Origin: an uncultured Paracoccaceae bacterium | GTDB lineage: Bacteria; Pseudomonadota; Alphaproteobacteria; Rhodobacterales; Rhodobacteraceae | DNA: 64,000 bases | Assembly: GCA_947502145.1 (NCBI GenBank) | Contig: CANMYO010000004.1 | Coordinates: 124,001-188,000, forward strand | Direction: 5' to 3' | Program-made: the position numbers and the translations under genes | Shown: positions 27,433 through 37,173 of the stretch, piece by piece | Position numbering within the stretch: the first letter of the stretch is position 1 | Layout: each line of letters begins with the position of its first letter | Notes under the pieces: model-generated | Databases searched by the model: none | Told to the model about the DNA's origin: nothing | What the model saw: the letters and a program-made list of their open reading frames with translations, nothing else

Positions 27433-28341
27433 ATGCAAAGTGATCGACCTTTCCTTGGCGTCTTGCTGATGCTCGGATTTTGTGTGCTGGCCCCTCTTGG
27501 GGACAGCATCGCAAAGCTGCTTGGCGGTCTGATCCCGCTAACCGTGCTGTTGCTGGTGCGGTTCTTCATACAGGTCACAATCCTGTTTCCAATCGTTTTG
27601 GCAACAGGCCAGTCTCTGCGGCCTCCACCCGGTACCATCTGGCTCATGTGGGGGCGAAGCGCGCTGCATATTATCGGAATCGGGCTGATGTTTTCGGCCC
27701 TTCGCTATCTGCCCTTGGCTGACGCGCTTGCGATTGCATTTGTGATGCCCTTCATCATGCTCCTGCTTGGTCATTTTGTGCTGGCAGAAGAGGTTGGACC
27801 GCAGCGCATGATCGCATGCGCTGTTGGCTTTGTCGGGACGCTGTTGGTCATTCAACCCAACTTTGTCGAGGTCGGCTGGCCCGCGCTGCTCCCCCTTGGT
27901 GTCGCCATTGTCTTTGCACTCTTCATGTTGGTCACGCGCCAGATCGCAAAGAAAGTGGACGCCATCGCCTTGCAAACCATCAGTGGGCTACAGGCTGTTA
28001 TCATATTGGTCCCCGTCCTGGTCTATCTTGGCACAATGCCGCTGATCGACGTCCCGCTGCCTCAGGGCCGGGTCCTTTGGCTGCTGCTGGGTCTGGGTGT
28101 AATGGGAACCGTAGCCCATCTGATGATGACATGGTCACTGCGCTTTGCGCCAACGTCCACACTGGCTCCAATGCAATATCTTGAGATTCCGTTTGGAACG
28201 ATCATTGGTTGGATGATCTTCTCCGATTTGCCAAACGGGCTCGCAGCCGTCGGCATCTGCATCACCGTTGGCGCGGGCCTATACATCATCATGCGCGAAC
28301 AGCGGTTATCGCGGCGTCCAGACCAGCAAGCGGAAGCGTAA
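27433..28341 (+). CDS. EamA/DMT-family transporter
   Basis: A 302-residue inner-membrane protein with ten hydrophobic helices in two EamA repeats (1-140 and 150-290). Typical members export amino acids, nucleobases or other metabolites; the substrate here is unknown. ATG at 27433 opens the first helix. The last 53 bases overlap the convergent thiN gene on the other strand, so the Ala/Gln-rich C-terminal tail is encoded within antisense coding DNA. Confidence 0.83.
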   Translation: MQSDRPFLGVLLMLGFCVLAPLGDSIAKLLGGLIPLTVLLLVRFFIQVTILFPIVLATGQSLRPPPGTIWLMWGRSALHIIGIGLMFSALRYLPLADALAIAFVMPFIMLLLGHFVLAEEVGPQRMIACAVGFVGTLLVIQPNFVEVGWPALLPLGVAIVFALFMLVTRQIAKKVDAIALQTISGLQAVIILVPVLVYLGTMPLIDVPLPQGRVLWLLLGLGVMGTVAHLMMTWSLRFAPTSTLAPMQYLEIPFGTIIGWMIFSDLPNGLAAVGICITVGAGLYIIMREQRLSRRPDQQAEA

Positions 28342-28945
28342 CAAAAACCGGGCCCGAGGCTTCGATATCGACCTCTGGCTCTGCCACCTCATTTGAAGAA
28401 CTGACCAATCCCGTTGGATGCAAACGCGATCGGTTCATGTCCCAGACCAATCCGCGGGTTGTGACCTCAACACTTGCGAGCGGCAGGATCGCCAGCCGCT
28501 GACCGGGATTCAATCTGAGTTTCGTTCGTTCTGATACCAAGAACACAACGTCTTCCTCGCTCAGACAGATGACCGCTTTGTCGGCAAAACGGTAGAGCAC
28601 ATTCAGCACGGCAAGTGTGTGATCCAGCCGGCCACCCAGAAATCCCGCAGCAAGGATAAGGGGTGCATCAATCCTGCATATCGCTTTCTCAAAATCCGTT
28701 GTGTCCTGCTCGGTGACGGAATGCAGCACATCGGCAAACGCAATGCGGCTTTCCTGCGACAGGCTGTCAAGGTCGCCAATGACCGCCTTGGGCCGATTTT
28801 CCAACGCCCATACATGGTTGGCACCACCATCTGCCGCAACAATTGTTGGTGCCAGCTTTAGGCAGATGTTAAGAACAGTCTGGGAAACAACGGCTCCACC
28901 CACCAATGTGAGGGGTTCTGAATCGTGAACAATCAAATTGGACAT
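28289..28945 (-). CDS. thiN: Thiamine diphosphokinase
   Basis: A 218-residue cytosolic enzyme that makes thiamine diphosphate from thiamine and ATP. The three family motifs are present in order: AADGGANHVW then VIGDLDSL, EQDTTDFEKA, and GGRLDHTLAVLN. The C-terminal beta domain that binds thiamine follows. It is a lone gene with no thiamine biosynthesis genes next to it, consistent with salvage. No THI-box element is apparent in the 139 bases upstream. It overlaps the end of the EamA gene by 53 bases. Confidence 0.92.
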   Translation of the reverse strand: MSNLIVHDSEPLTLVGGAVVSQTVLNICLKLAPTIVAADGGANHVWALENRPKAVIGDLDSLSQESRIAFADVLHSVTEQDTTDFEKAICRIDAPLILAAGFLGGRLDHTLAVLNVLYRFADKAVICLSEEDVVFLVSERTKLRLNPGQRLAILPLASVEVTTRGLVWDMNRSRLHPTGLVSSSNEVAEPEVDIEASGPVFVTLPLAGLDAAITAVRA

Positions 28946-29084
28946 GCGTTATTGTGCACCCTGCGTGAACATTCCTCAAAGTGGTCACGAAATGGACCGG
29001 TCCGCAACGTGTTCCTGTTCCCGTTTCAGAACCAATTGCCAGTCAAGAAGCTGTCATTGAGTTTGGCAGAAAGCGAGCACAAAC

Positions 29085-31766
29085 ATGGTTGAGTCGAGCA
29101 AAATTCTCACCGTTTCCTACGGAACCTTTTCGTGCACCCTGGAAGGGTTCGACGATTCATTTTCCACGATGAAGGCAATCGCGGAATATTTCCGCGATCT
29201 CGCGGCGGGCGATCGCTACTTTGGTGCAGAACCCCCCGCCCCTGACGTTGAGATGCTCAGCCGCATCGCAGAACGTGAGATCGAGCGTCGCGTTGATGCC
29301 CGCGCAGATGAAAACGGTATTGTTCTGCGCGCAAGCACAGCGGCCATCGCCGAAACTGAAACTGCCGAAACACCTGCAATGCCACCAGAGGCGAAGCGGC
29401 CTGAAGATGCACCCGAAATTTCCATGTTCGAGAACCCCGCCGATGAGGCTGAGGTTGCAGCGGAGCCGACCCCGCTGCATGTCGTGGATACGTTCGAAGT
29501 TGATGAAGATATCGCGCAAGAAGACAGTGCAGCGCAGGATGATGCGTTCGCTGATTTCGCCCCTTCCGAAGAAGCGCCAGTACACCCTGATCCATCAAGC
29601 GTCGCCGCAAAACTGCAGCGCATCCGCGCTGTCGTCAGCGAAGACGACGATCTTGTCGATGATAGCTACTCCGAAGATCTGGCCGAGGCAGTTCTGCCGA
29701 CGGTAGCAGATGAAAACGATTCATCAGAAGATGACTCTGCAACCACCGCGACCGACGAGGCCATTGAAGTCGCTGAAGAAGATTTCGAAGACGCGACATC
29801 AGAAATGGCCGAAACGCCCCTGGTTGCGGAAGATGAGGACATGTCTTCCGCCGATGCGCCTGCCGCAGAGGTTGTGGTTGAAACTGACGTCGTCGTGGAA
29901 ACCCAAATCGAGGTTGAGATTGAAGAAATCGCACGCGATGAATTCGCCGACGATATTGCTCTTAAAGAGGACGAAAACGCAGAGGACATCCCAGCCTTGG
30001 CAGATGAGATGGAAACCGCTGCTGATTATGCGTCGTCTACCTCAGCCGAACCAGTTCATGCGGTTGCTGACATCGAAGAGACCAAAGCCGACGATGTTGT
30101 GGCATTCTTTGAAGGTTCCGCGACCGAAGACTCCTTTGAGGATGCAGAAGATGACGTCGCATTCGAAGAAGACGCAGGTTCAGCAGAGCCCGACCATACA
30201 GATGCGCAGATCTCTGCCGTGCTACGCAATCTTGAACGCGCCGGCGCAACCATCCCAGACGACGTTACAATCACGGCCCTAGCTGATGATGAGCCCGCTG
30301 CGGATACCGAAGCGGAAGCGGAAGCGGAAGCGGAAGCCGAAGTGGAAGCGGAGGCCGAAGCCGAAGCCGAAGCCGAAGCCGAAGAGGCTCTCGTTATTGG
30401 GGATCAGGCGCAAGACGACATTGAAGCGCTGACGCTGGAAGAGGCCGAAGACGTCAACGACGACATCGAAGATGTGGCCCAGCGCCTTGAGGAGGAAGCT
30501 GCGGAAATCTTGAACGGCCATTCTCCAGCAGTTGCCGCGGCCATCTCCGAGACAGACGTCGAGGAAGACGCCGAAATCGAAGACGAAGAAAAACCAACCC
30601 TGCGCGCCCGCATCCTGCGCGTCGCCAAAAAGGTCGTCCCCGCCCACGCCAGCGCTGGCAAATCGGCAACCGACGAAGAGGCGCAGACAAAGGAACTGCC
30701 CGCGACTGCTCCCGCGGCGGATACGTCACAGAACGACGACGAAACCCTTGCCTCGATCGCCGCCGCCGCTGCTGCCAAAGCCAGCGAGCAGCCAGCTGAA
30801 GAGCTGCGTGCAGACCTTGCAGATGACGCGCCTGAGGCCACCGAAGTTGTTGCAACGGAAGTCTCTGAAATCGAGCAGCCCGAAGCGGATGATCTAGCCG
30901 ACGACGATGCATTTGAAAGTGCAACTGAGACTGCATTGAACATTGCGGCCCTTGATGGTGCCGACGATCTGACTGATTTTGACGATGTTGAAGTCTCCGC
31001 CCTGGCGCCAGAGGAAGAGGCTGATCTTCAGGCCGAACTCGAAGACGTCGCCCGCGACCAGATCGAGGAAACGCCAGAAACACGTCATGGGCGCGCGATC
31101 CTGCCAGACAATGATGATGACGCCATGTCACGCATTATGGATCAGGCCGACGAAGAACTGTCCGATCCAGAAAGCAGCCGTCGTCGCAACGCGATCGCGC
31201 AGCTCAAGGCCGCTGTGGCCGCGACCGAAGCGGCACGTCAACTTGGCGAAAACAATGACGGTGAGAAAGCGACAGAAGACGCATTCCGCGAAGATCTTAA
31301 CGAGGTCGTGCGTCCGCGCCGGGCCCGCCCGGCAAGCAGCCAAAGCCGCGTTGAACGTCCCCGCCCAGCACCGTTGAAACTGGTTGCGAGTCAGCGCGTC
31401 GACGCGCCGGAGACACCCACAAACGAACAGCCGGTGATGCCGCGCCGGATCGCTATGGCGGATGCGGTGTCTCAAAGCGACGCGTCAAGCTTTGCTGAAT
31501 TTGCCGAGGAAATGGGCGCTTCAGAATTGCCTGACCTGCTCGAGGCGGCAGCGGCCTATACGGCCTACGTTGAAGGCAACACCGACTTTTCGCGCCCGCA
31601 GATCATGAAGAAGGTACAGGCCAGCAGCGAACATTCCTTCAGCCGCGAAGACGGGTTGCGTTCATTTGGAACCCTGTTGCGCCAGGGACGGATCAGCAAG
31701 GTCAGCAACGGTCGTTTCCAGGTGTCAGAACAGACCCGGTTCAAACCGGAACAGCGGGCCGGTTAA
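29085..31766 (+). CDS. Large acidic conserved protein with Glu-Ala repeat tract
   Basis: An 893-residue, strongly acidic protein without a signal peptide or transmembrane helix. Residues 1-75 form a conserved head (ILTVSYGTFSCTLEGFDDSF, then MKAIAEYFRDLAAGDRYFG). Residues 90-780 are a low-complexity Glu/Asp/Ala linker with a 24-residue EA run at 409-432. The last 90 residues are folded and basic (LPDLLEAAAAYTAYVEG, FSREDGLRSFGTLLRQGRI) and may bind DNA or a partner. It is widespread in the Roseobacter group as a hypothetical protein. The layout suggests a flexible tether between two folded ends. A 10-bp terminator follows. Confidence 0.75.
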   Translation: MVESSKILTVSYGTFSCTLEGFDDSFSTMKAIAEYFRDLAAGDRYFGAEPPAPDVEMLSRIAEREIERRVDARADENGIVLRASTAAIAETETAETPAMPPEAKRPEDAPEISMFENPADEAEVAAEPTPLHVVDTFEVDEDIAQEDSAAQDDAFADFAPSEEAPVHPDPSSVAAKLQRIRAVVSEDDDLVDDSYSEDLAEAVLPTVADENDSSEDDSATTATDEAIEVAEEDFEDATSEMAETPLVAEDEDMSSADAPAAEVVVETDVVVETQIEVEIEEIARDEFADDIALKEDENAEDIPALADEMETAADYASSTSAEPVHAVADIEETKADDVVAFFEGSATEDSFEDAEDDVAFEEDAGSAEPDHTDAQISAVLRNLERAGATIPDDVTITALADDEPAADTEAEAEAEAEAEVEAEAEAEAEAEAEEALVIGDQAQDDIEALTLEEAEDVNDDIEDVAQRLEEEAAEILNGHSPAVAAAISETDVEEDAEIEDEEKPTLRARILRVAKKVVPAHASAGKSATDEEAQTKELPATAPAADTSQNDDETLASIAAAAAAKASEQPAEELRADLADDAPEATEVVATEVSEIEQPEADDLADDDAFESATETALNIAALDGADDLTDFDDVEVSALAPEEEADLQAELEDVARDQIEETPETRHGRAILPDNDDDAMSRIMDQADEELSDPESSRRRNAIAQLKAAVAATEAARQLGENNDGEKATEDAFREDLNEVVRPRRARPASSQSRVERPRPAPLKLVASQRVDAPETPTNEQPVMPRRIAMADAVSQSDASSFAEFAEEMGASELPDLLEAAAAYTAYVEGNTDFSRPQIMKKVQASSEHSFSREDGLRSFGTLLRQGRISKVSNGRFQVSEQTRFKPEQRAG
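30309..30380 (+). repeat. 12-unit GAAGCG-type hexanucleotide tandem repeat
   Basis: Twelve in-frame 6-base units: four GAAGCG, then GAAGCC, GAAGTG, GAAGCG and GAGGCC, and four GAAGCC. They encode an almost perfect (Glu-Ala)12 run at residues 409-432 of the acidic protein. Two homogeneous blocks suggest slippage-driven expansion. Copy-number change would keep the frame. Confidence 0.9.
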
Positions 31767-31790
31767 ACTTGACGCATTGATCGCGAAGAT

Positions 31791-31820
31791 GGGGCAAAGG
31801 GCAACCTTTGCCCCTATTTC
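31791..31820 (+). terminator. Terminator after the acidic-protein gene
   Basis: A perfect 10-bp stem (31791-31800 with 31805-31814) closed by a GCAA (GNRA-type) tetraloop and followed by TATTTC. It lies 24 bases after the stop and may also serve the convergent DUF2842 gene. Confidence 0.8.
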
Positions 31821-31896
31821 ATGTTACGCGGCAATTCGCCAACCTCTCGTCAGAGACCAAAATGTCGTGCGGGCCCCCGGGGCCCGCTCAATTTGG

Positions 31897-32127
31897 TCAG
31901 ACATCGTCTTTCTGGTCGGGATCAGCTTGCCCGATGCCACGAAAGATCGGGCGTAACGGGATCGCCCACAGGATCCCCAGCCCAACGTAGACCAAGAGCT
32001 CCAGCCAGATCGGCGGGCGGTCCATTGTCGAGGTCACCGTGACCGCAACAATGATGTATGCTGGCAATCCGACAACAAGTGCCAAGAGCGCCAAACGCTT
32101 GCGCGCCTTATAGGACAGTTTCCCCAT
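31897..32127 (-). CDS. DUF2842 small membrane protein
   Basis: A 76-residue protein with two transmembrane helices (LALLALVVGLPAYIIVAVTV and LELLVYVGLGILWAIPL) and the short conserved end PLRPIFRGI, the pattern of the alphaproteobacterial DUF2842 family. Function unknown. The ATG at 32127 overlaps the purA stop (TGATG), so it is translated together with purA. The stop lies about 80 bases from the hairpin at 31791-31814. Confidence 0.82.
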   Translation of the reverse strand: MGKLSYKARKRLALLALVVGLPAYIIVAVTVTSTMDRPPIWLELLVYVGLGILWAIPLRPIFRGIGQADPDQKDDV

Positions 32128-33419
32128 CAATCTGAAAAAGGATCCGTCACGAGGATCGTATCCTCACGCTCTGGCGATGTGGACACAAGTGCAACCGGAC
32201 ATTGGATCAGCTCTTCTATCCGCCGCACATATTTGATCGCCTGTGCCGGCAGATCCGCCCAGGACCTGGCCCCTTCTGTCGATTCCGACCAGCCTGCGAT
32301 CTCTTCGTAGACCGGGACACAACGGGCCTGCTGATCAGCAGCCGTCGGCAAATAGTCGAGCGCCTCACCATCAAGGGTGTAACCTGTGCATATCTTGAGC
32401 GTGTCGAACCCATCAAGCACATCCAGTTTGGTCAGCGAAATGCCGTTAACGCCAGAGGTTGCGCATGTCTGGCGCACCAGGGCCGCATCAAACCATCCGC
32501 AGCGTCGCTTGCGCCCGGTTGTGGTGCCAAATTCATGGCCCCGCTCGCCAAGGCGTTGCCCATCTTCGTCATCCAGTTCGGTCGGGAACGGTCCCTCGCC
32601 GACCCGGGTGGTGTAGGCTTTGACAATCCCCAGAACAAAGTCGATTGACCCCGGCCCGATACCGGTGCCGGTTGCAGCCTGCCCCGCGATCACATTGGAC
32701 GACGTCACAAAGGGATAGGTGCCAAAGTCGATATCCAGCAGCGCGCCTTGCGCGCCTTCAAACAAAATCCGTTTTCCGGCTTTGCGCTTTTCGTTCAGCA
32801 CCTTCCAGACAGGGGCCGCATATGCCAGGATTTTTGGTGCAATCTCGGTGAGCGCGGCCAGCAGGGCGGCGCGATCGACGGCGGGCAAACCCAACCCCCG
32901 GCGCAATGCGTCGTGATGAATCAAAGCGCGGTCAACCCGTGCCTCAAGCGTTGCAGGGTCGGCAAGATCCGCGACGCGCACCGAACGACGTCCGACCTTA
33001 TCTTCGTAAGCTGGCCCAATCCCGCGCCCTGTCGTGCCAATTTTTGCAACCGAGTTCTGGCTTTCGCGCGCGCGATCCAGCTCACCGTGAATCGGCAGTA
33101 TCAGTGGCGTGTTTTCAGCGATCATCAACGTCTCGGCAGAGATATCAACGCCCTGTTCGCGCAGGCCTGAAATTTCGTTCAGCAGGTGCCAGGGGTCCAG
33201 CACGACACCATTACCAATCACGGAAAGCTTGCCACCACGCACGACGCCGGATGGCAGCGCGTGCAGTTTGTAGACTTCCCCATCGATGACGAGCGTATGA
33301 CCAGCGTTGTGACCGCCCTGGAATCGCGCAATCACATCTGCACGTTCTGACAACCAATCTACGATCTTGCCCTTGCCTTCGTCGCCCCACTGCGCGCCGA
33401 CAACCACTACGTTCGCCAT
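32127..33419 (-). CDS. purA: Adenylosuccinate synthetase
   Basis: A 430-residue cytosolic enzyme that converts IMP and aspartate to adenylosuccinate using GTP, the first committed step to AMP. The N-terminal [16 protein letters not shown] carries the catalytic Asp and GTP-binding Lys, and GHNAGHT holds the catalytic His. [11 protein letters not shown] and [10 protein letters not shown] are also intact. It is followed by a coupled DUF2842 gene and is divergent from the small membrane gene at 33553, with 133 bases for both promoters. Confidence 0.97.
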   Translation of the reverse strand: MANVVVVGAQWGDEGKGKIVDWLSERADVIARFQGGHNAGHTLVIDGEVYKLHALPSGVVRGGKLSVIGNGVVLDPWHLLNEISGLREQGVDISAETLMIAENTPLILPIHGELDRARESQNSVAKIGTTGRGIGPAYEDKVGRRSVRVADLADPATLEARVDRALIHHDALRRGLGLPAVDRAALLAALTEIAPKILAYAAPVWKVLNEKRKAGKRILFEGAQGALLDIDFGTYPFVTSSNVIAGQAATGTGIGPGSIDFVLGIVKAYTTRVGEGPFPTELDDEDGQRLGERGHEFGTTTGRKRRCGWFDAALVRQTCATSGVNGISLTKLDVLDGFDTLKICTGYTLDGEALDYLPTAADQQARCVPVYEEIAGWSESTEGARSWADLPAQAIKYVRRIEELIQCPVALVSTSPEREDTILVTDPFSD

Positions 33420-33552
33420 GATGAACCCTTTGTTTCGGAAATCCCGGGGGCCTCTATAGTCGTAAGGTCAAGGGCGCGAAACCGCAAAAAGCAAGGCTGG
33501 ACAGCCAGAGCGGCGGCGGTTCAAATGCGCAAAATTCTGAACGAGGCACGAG

Positions 33553-33948
33553 ATGGGATTTGTGATCCGCTGGGCTTGCGCGTTTGCGCTTTTGGCCGCG
33601 AGCTATAACCCAACCGATTGGAACTTCTATCGATGGGCGGTGCAGAACTGGCAGGACCAGCTACCGCTTACGGCATTTGGCGGGCTGCTGCTGATGATCG
33701 GCTACATCATTTACCTGCGCGCGACATTACGGTCCATTGGGTTATTTGGCGTGCTTTTGATCCTTGCGGTCGTGGGCACCGCTCTTTGGGTGATGTGGGA
33801 TCAGAACTGGATTTCGCTGGCAAATCGGACTCTTAATGTCTGGTTGGGGATATTCGCCTTATCCTTGGTTCTGGCTGTTGGACTGTCGTGGTCAATTGTG
33901 CGGCGGCGGCTCACGGGGCAGGCAGATGTCGATGATATCGATGTGTGA
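33553..33948 (+). CDS. Small four-helix membrane protein (DUF6524-like)
   Basis: A 131-residue integral membrane protein with four hydrophobic segments: residues 4-18, 38-57, 65-84 and 94-115. A conserved Asn-Pro-Thr-Asp-Trp element follows the first, and a short basic tail with an acidic end (RRRLTGQADVDDIDV) closes the protein. I believe it belongs to DUF6524, seen mostly in proteobacteria; function unknown. GAGG lies before the ATG. It is upstream of secG, with which it may share a transcript (73-base gap). Confidence 0.68.
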   Translation: MGFVIRWACAFALLAASYNPTDWNFYRWAVQNWQDQLPLTAFGGLLLMIGYIIYLRATLRSIGLFGVLLILAVVGTALWVMWDQNWISLANRTLNVWLGIFALSLVLAVGLSWSIVRRRLTGQADVDDIDV

Positions 33949-34021
33949 CATTCAGGGGGTTGCAGCGTGGCCTTCCCCCCTCTAGATACCACCCGTTACC
34001 GCACGCCCTGAAAGGCCCGAC

Positions 34022-34372
34022 ATGGAAAACGTCGTTCTTGTCATACATCTGATCCTCGCGCTGAGCCTGATTGGCGCAGTTCTTTTGCAGCGTTCAGAGG
34101 GTGGCGGGCTTGGCATTGGTGGCGGTGGCGGTGCAACTGGTAGCCGTCCGGCAGCGACGGCCATGGGTAAGTTCACCTGGTTGTTGGCCATCGGCTTTGT
34201 CTGCACCTCGATTGCACTGACAATAATTGCAGCTGACAATTCGGCTGGTGCCTCTGTTATTGACCGTTTGGGTGACGCGCCTGCAGCGGAACAACAAGAC
34301 ACGCCGGGTCTTGGGGATGACCTACTTCCCCCGGGCGTGACGGATGCGCCTTTGGCACCGACGGGCAATTAA
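34022..34372 (+). CDS. secG: Preprotein translocase subunit SecG
   Basis: A 116-residue inner-membrane subunit of the SecYEG channel. It has the typical two-helix layout: helix 1 (VVLVIHLILALSLIGAVLL), the family motif LLQRSEGGGLGIGGG, then helix 2 (FTWLLAIGFVCTSIALTII). The cytoplasmic tail is Asp/Pro-rich, as in other Rhodobacterales. AGG precedes the ATG. pyrG follows after 166 bases, the usual order secG-pyrG in alphaproteobacteria. Confidence 0.93.
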   Translation: MENVVLVIHLILALSLIGAVLLQRSEGGGLGIGGGGGATGSRPAATAMGKFTWLLAIGFVCTSIALTIIAADNSAGASVIDRLGDAPAAEQQDTPGLGDDLLPPGVTDAPLAPTGN

Positions 34373-34538
34373 GCCCTTCCGACGACACAAGTGATGGCCG
34401 CGTTAACGAATTCGGCCACAGGATGTTGCGTTCTCGGGTTGCGCACATCGGCCGAATCCGGCTATCCTCAAATCCCGTGGTAGTGCGAACATTTGCGTTC
34501 GGCAAAGCAACAAACACGACTCGGGAGCCCTAGCGCAA

Positions 34539-36182
34539 ATGGCACGTTTTATCTTTATCACCGGCGGTGTGGTGTCTTCGCTTGGCAAGGGGCTCGCCTC
34601 CGCAGCCTTGGGGGCCTTGTTGCAGGCGCGCGGCTATTCAGTGCGATTGCGCAAGCTTGATCCCTATCTCAACGTTGATCCGGGAACGATGTCACCGTTT
34701 GAGCATGGCGAAGTATTTGTCACAGACGATGGGGCCGAGACCGATCTGGATCTGGGCCATTACGAGCGCTTCACAGGCGTGCCAGCGACGAAAACGGATT
34801 CGGTCAGTTCGGGTCGCATCTATTCCAATGTTCTCGAAAAGGAACGCCGTGGCGATTACCTGGGCAAGACCATTCAGGTTGTTCCCCATGTCACGAACGA
34901 GATCAAAGAGTTTATCAGCATCGGCGAAAATGACGTCGATTTCATGCTTTGCGAAATCGGCGGCACCGTGGGAGACATCGAGGGTCTGCCATTTTTTGAA
35001 GCGATCCGGCAGTTTACTCATGACAAACCGCGTGGGCAGTGCATCTTTATGCATTTGACACTGCTGCCTTATTTGGCGGCCTCCGGAGAATTGAAGACAA
35101 AACCGACGCAGCATTCTGTCAAAGAGTTGCAATCCATCGGGATCGCTCCGGACATTCTTGTCTGCCGCTCAGAGCAGCCGATCCCCGAAAAAGAGCGCGA
35201 AAAAATCGCGCTGTTCTGCAACGTGCGCAAGAACTCTGTGGTCGCCGCATACGATCTGAAATCCATCTACGAAGCGCCGCTGGCTTACCATGAACAAGGG
35301 CTGGATCAGGCGGTTCTGGATGCCTTTGAGATCTCGCCTGCGCCCTCTCCGAAACTGGAGGTCTGGCACGATGTCTATGACCGGATTCACAATCCCGAAG
35401 GGCAGGTAAAGGTCGCTATTGTTGGAAAATATACCCAGCTTGAAGATGCCTATAAGTCAATTGCCGAAGCGTTGACACATGGCGGGATGGCCAACCGGGT
35501 CAAGGTCAAGGTTGAGTGGGTCGATGCGGAGATTTTCGACAACGAAGACGCAGCACCACACCTGTCTGGCTTCCATGCAATTCTGGTGCCCGGCGGATTC
35601 GGAGAGCGCGGGACAGAGGGCAAGATCAAGGCTGCGCGATTTGCCCGCGAAAAGGGCGTGCCCTATCTTGGGATCTGTCTTGGGATGCAGATGGCGGTGA
35701 TCGAAGCGGCGCGGAATGTTGCGGGGCTCAAAACCGCCGGGTCAGAGGAATTTGACCACGAAGCCGGAAAAAAGCGTTTCGAACCAGTTGTTTACCACCT
35801 CAAGGAGTGGGTGCAGGGCAATCATACCGTGGCGCGCAAGGCGGATGACGACAAAGGCGGCACCATGCGGCTTGGGTCCTATAATGCGACACTGACCGAA
35901 GGGTCCAAAGTGGCCGAGGTCTATGGCACAACCGCAATCGAGGAACGCCACCGTCACCGCTATGAGGTGGACACCAAGTACCGGGAAAAGCTGGAGAAAT
36001 GCGGCCTGACCTTTTCGGGAATGTCACCGGACGGCAAGCTGCCCGAGATCGTGGAATGGAAGGATCATCCGTGGTTTATCGGGGTGCAATTCCATCCCGA
36101 ACTGAAGTCGAAGCCCTTTGCACCACATCCGCTGTTTGAAGGGTTCGTCAAAGCCGCGGTGGACAATTCACGGCTGGTCTGA
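34539..36182 (+). CDS. pyrG: CTP synthase
   Basis: A 547-residue enzyme that aminates UTP to CTP using glutamine. The N-terminal synthase domain has the P-loop [14 protein letters not shown] and the Mg2+ segment [16 protein letters not shown]. The C-terminal class I glutamine amidotransferase domain has the nucleophile at C380 (YLGICLGMQ) and a His-Glu dyad in [11 protein letters not shown]. Full family length, all key residues present. A 12-base palindrome (GGCAAATTTGCC, 36184-36195) follows directly after the stop but has no T-run. Confidence 0.97.
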   Translation: MARFIFITGGVVSSLGKGLASAALGALLQARGYSVRLRKLDPYLNVDPGTMSPFEHGEVFVTDDGAETDLDLGHYERFTGVPATKTDSVSSGRIYSNVLEKERRGDYLGKTIQVVPHVTNEIKEFISIGENDVDFMLCEIGGTVGDIEGLPFFEAIRQFTHDKPRGQCIFMHLTLLPYLAASGELKTKPTQHSVKELQSIGIAPDILVCRSEQPIPEKEREKIALFCNVRKNSVVAAYDLKSIYEAPLAYHEQGLDQAVLDAFEISPAPSPKLEVWHDVYDRIHNPEGQVKVAIVGKYTQLEDAYKSIAEALTHGGMANRVKVKVEWVDAEIFDNEDAAPHLSGFHAILVPGGFGERGTEGKIKAARFAREKGVPYLGICLGMQMAVIEAARNVAGLKTAGSEEFDHEAGKKRFEPVVYHLKEWVQGNHTVARKADDDKGGTMRLGSYNATLTEGSKVAEVYGTTAIEERHRHRYEVDTKYREKLEKCGLTFSGMSPDGKLPEIVEWKDHPWFIGVQFHPELKSKPFAPHPLFEGFVKAAVDNSRLV

Positions 36183-36342
36183 TCGGCAAATTTGCCACAG
36201 GCATTTTTGCGAAAATGTCACATGCACAACCGATGCACATCCTGGCAACAATCCATGCGGCTCAGAATCTTGCGCGGCGGATATGTCACAGGTGCAGGCT
36301 GCGCAGCATTCAGGCCCGTCACCCTGCCGATACGCTCAGAGA

Positions 36343-37083
36343 TCAGAACCCGAACGAAAAGTCCCGCGTCACCACAAGCCCGACGCTGAGTTGATCGGTG
36401 GATTGCACGATCGGGCTGCGCGCGGCATCGCCCAGCAATTCATCATAGCGCAATGTCCCGGTCAGCCCCCAGTCATCGGTGATCGCATAATCGGCGCTGA
36501 TCTCGACCCCGCGCGAGACGATTCCGCCCTCGGGCGCGAAGGCGGCAAACCGAGAGGCGGCCGCCTCATCCGGGGTCACGCCAAAATAGGTGCTGGTGTA
36601 GGTGTCATCCGCCGCCAGCAACCGGGGACCGATGCGCAGGGTTGTTGCGGTGTTGGGATAGAAAATCAGGTCACCGCCAATTTCGCCAACCGTGCCTTCG
36701 TGCCCGCCAATGCCACGGCGCGCGACGGCGTAAACTTCGAAATTGTCACCGGTGTAGCTGAAACCGCCGCCAAGTTCCAAAGCCGGGTCAATGTCGTCAA
36801 GCCCGGTCAGTTCACTGTAATCATCCGCTGACCGGCCACCGATATAATTCACCGAACCGGTAAAGCCAAAGCCACGGTCATCACCCCCGCCAAGTCCAAT
36901 CGAGCCAAATGTCAGGCGATCAAGTGAAAAGCTGCCTGTCGCGCCGACACTGCTGGTGTCTGCGCCGAAGTAATCAGGGCTCGACTCGACGCCAAGCCCG
37001 GCGTTGAACGAAATGCCCGCCGGACCGTCCTGCGCGACGGCGGCACTGGCGGTCAGGGCAAAAGCGAGAATCATCAAGCGCAT
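36343..37083 (-). CDS. MipA/OmpV-family outer-membrane protein
   Basis: A 246-residue exported protein with a Sec signal (MRLMILAFALTASAAVAQ). The mature part is a run of amphipathic beta strands ending in an aromatic residue (SVGLVVTRDFSFGF), typical of an outer-membrane barrel, and GLGVESSPDYFGADTSS near the start is the MipA/OmpV signature region. Family members have been linked to murein-synthesis scaffolding and to antibiotic-associated porin function; the role here is open. ATG at 37083 follows AAGGAT. It is divergent from rlmJ. Confidence 0.8.
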   Translation of the reverse strand: MRLMILAFALTASAAVAQDGPAGISFNAGLGVESSPDYFGADTSSVGATGSFSLDRLTFGSIGLGGGDDRGFGFTGSVNYIGGRSADDYSELTGLDDIDPALELGGGFSYTGDNFEVYAVARRGIGGHEGTVGEIGGDLIFYPNTATTLRIGPRLLAADDTYTSTYFGVTPDEAAASRFAAFAPEGGIVSRGVEISADYAITDDWGLTGTLRYDELLGDAARSPIVQSTDQLSVGLVVTRDFSFGF

Positions 37084-37173
37084 GGGCAAATCCTTATATC
37101 GCAACTCAAACTAGCTGATTGCACAGTAACAACAAGGGTTGGCGCTGGTGGTCTTTCCCCCTATCACGGCGCA

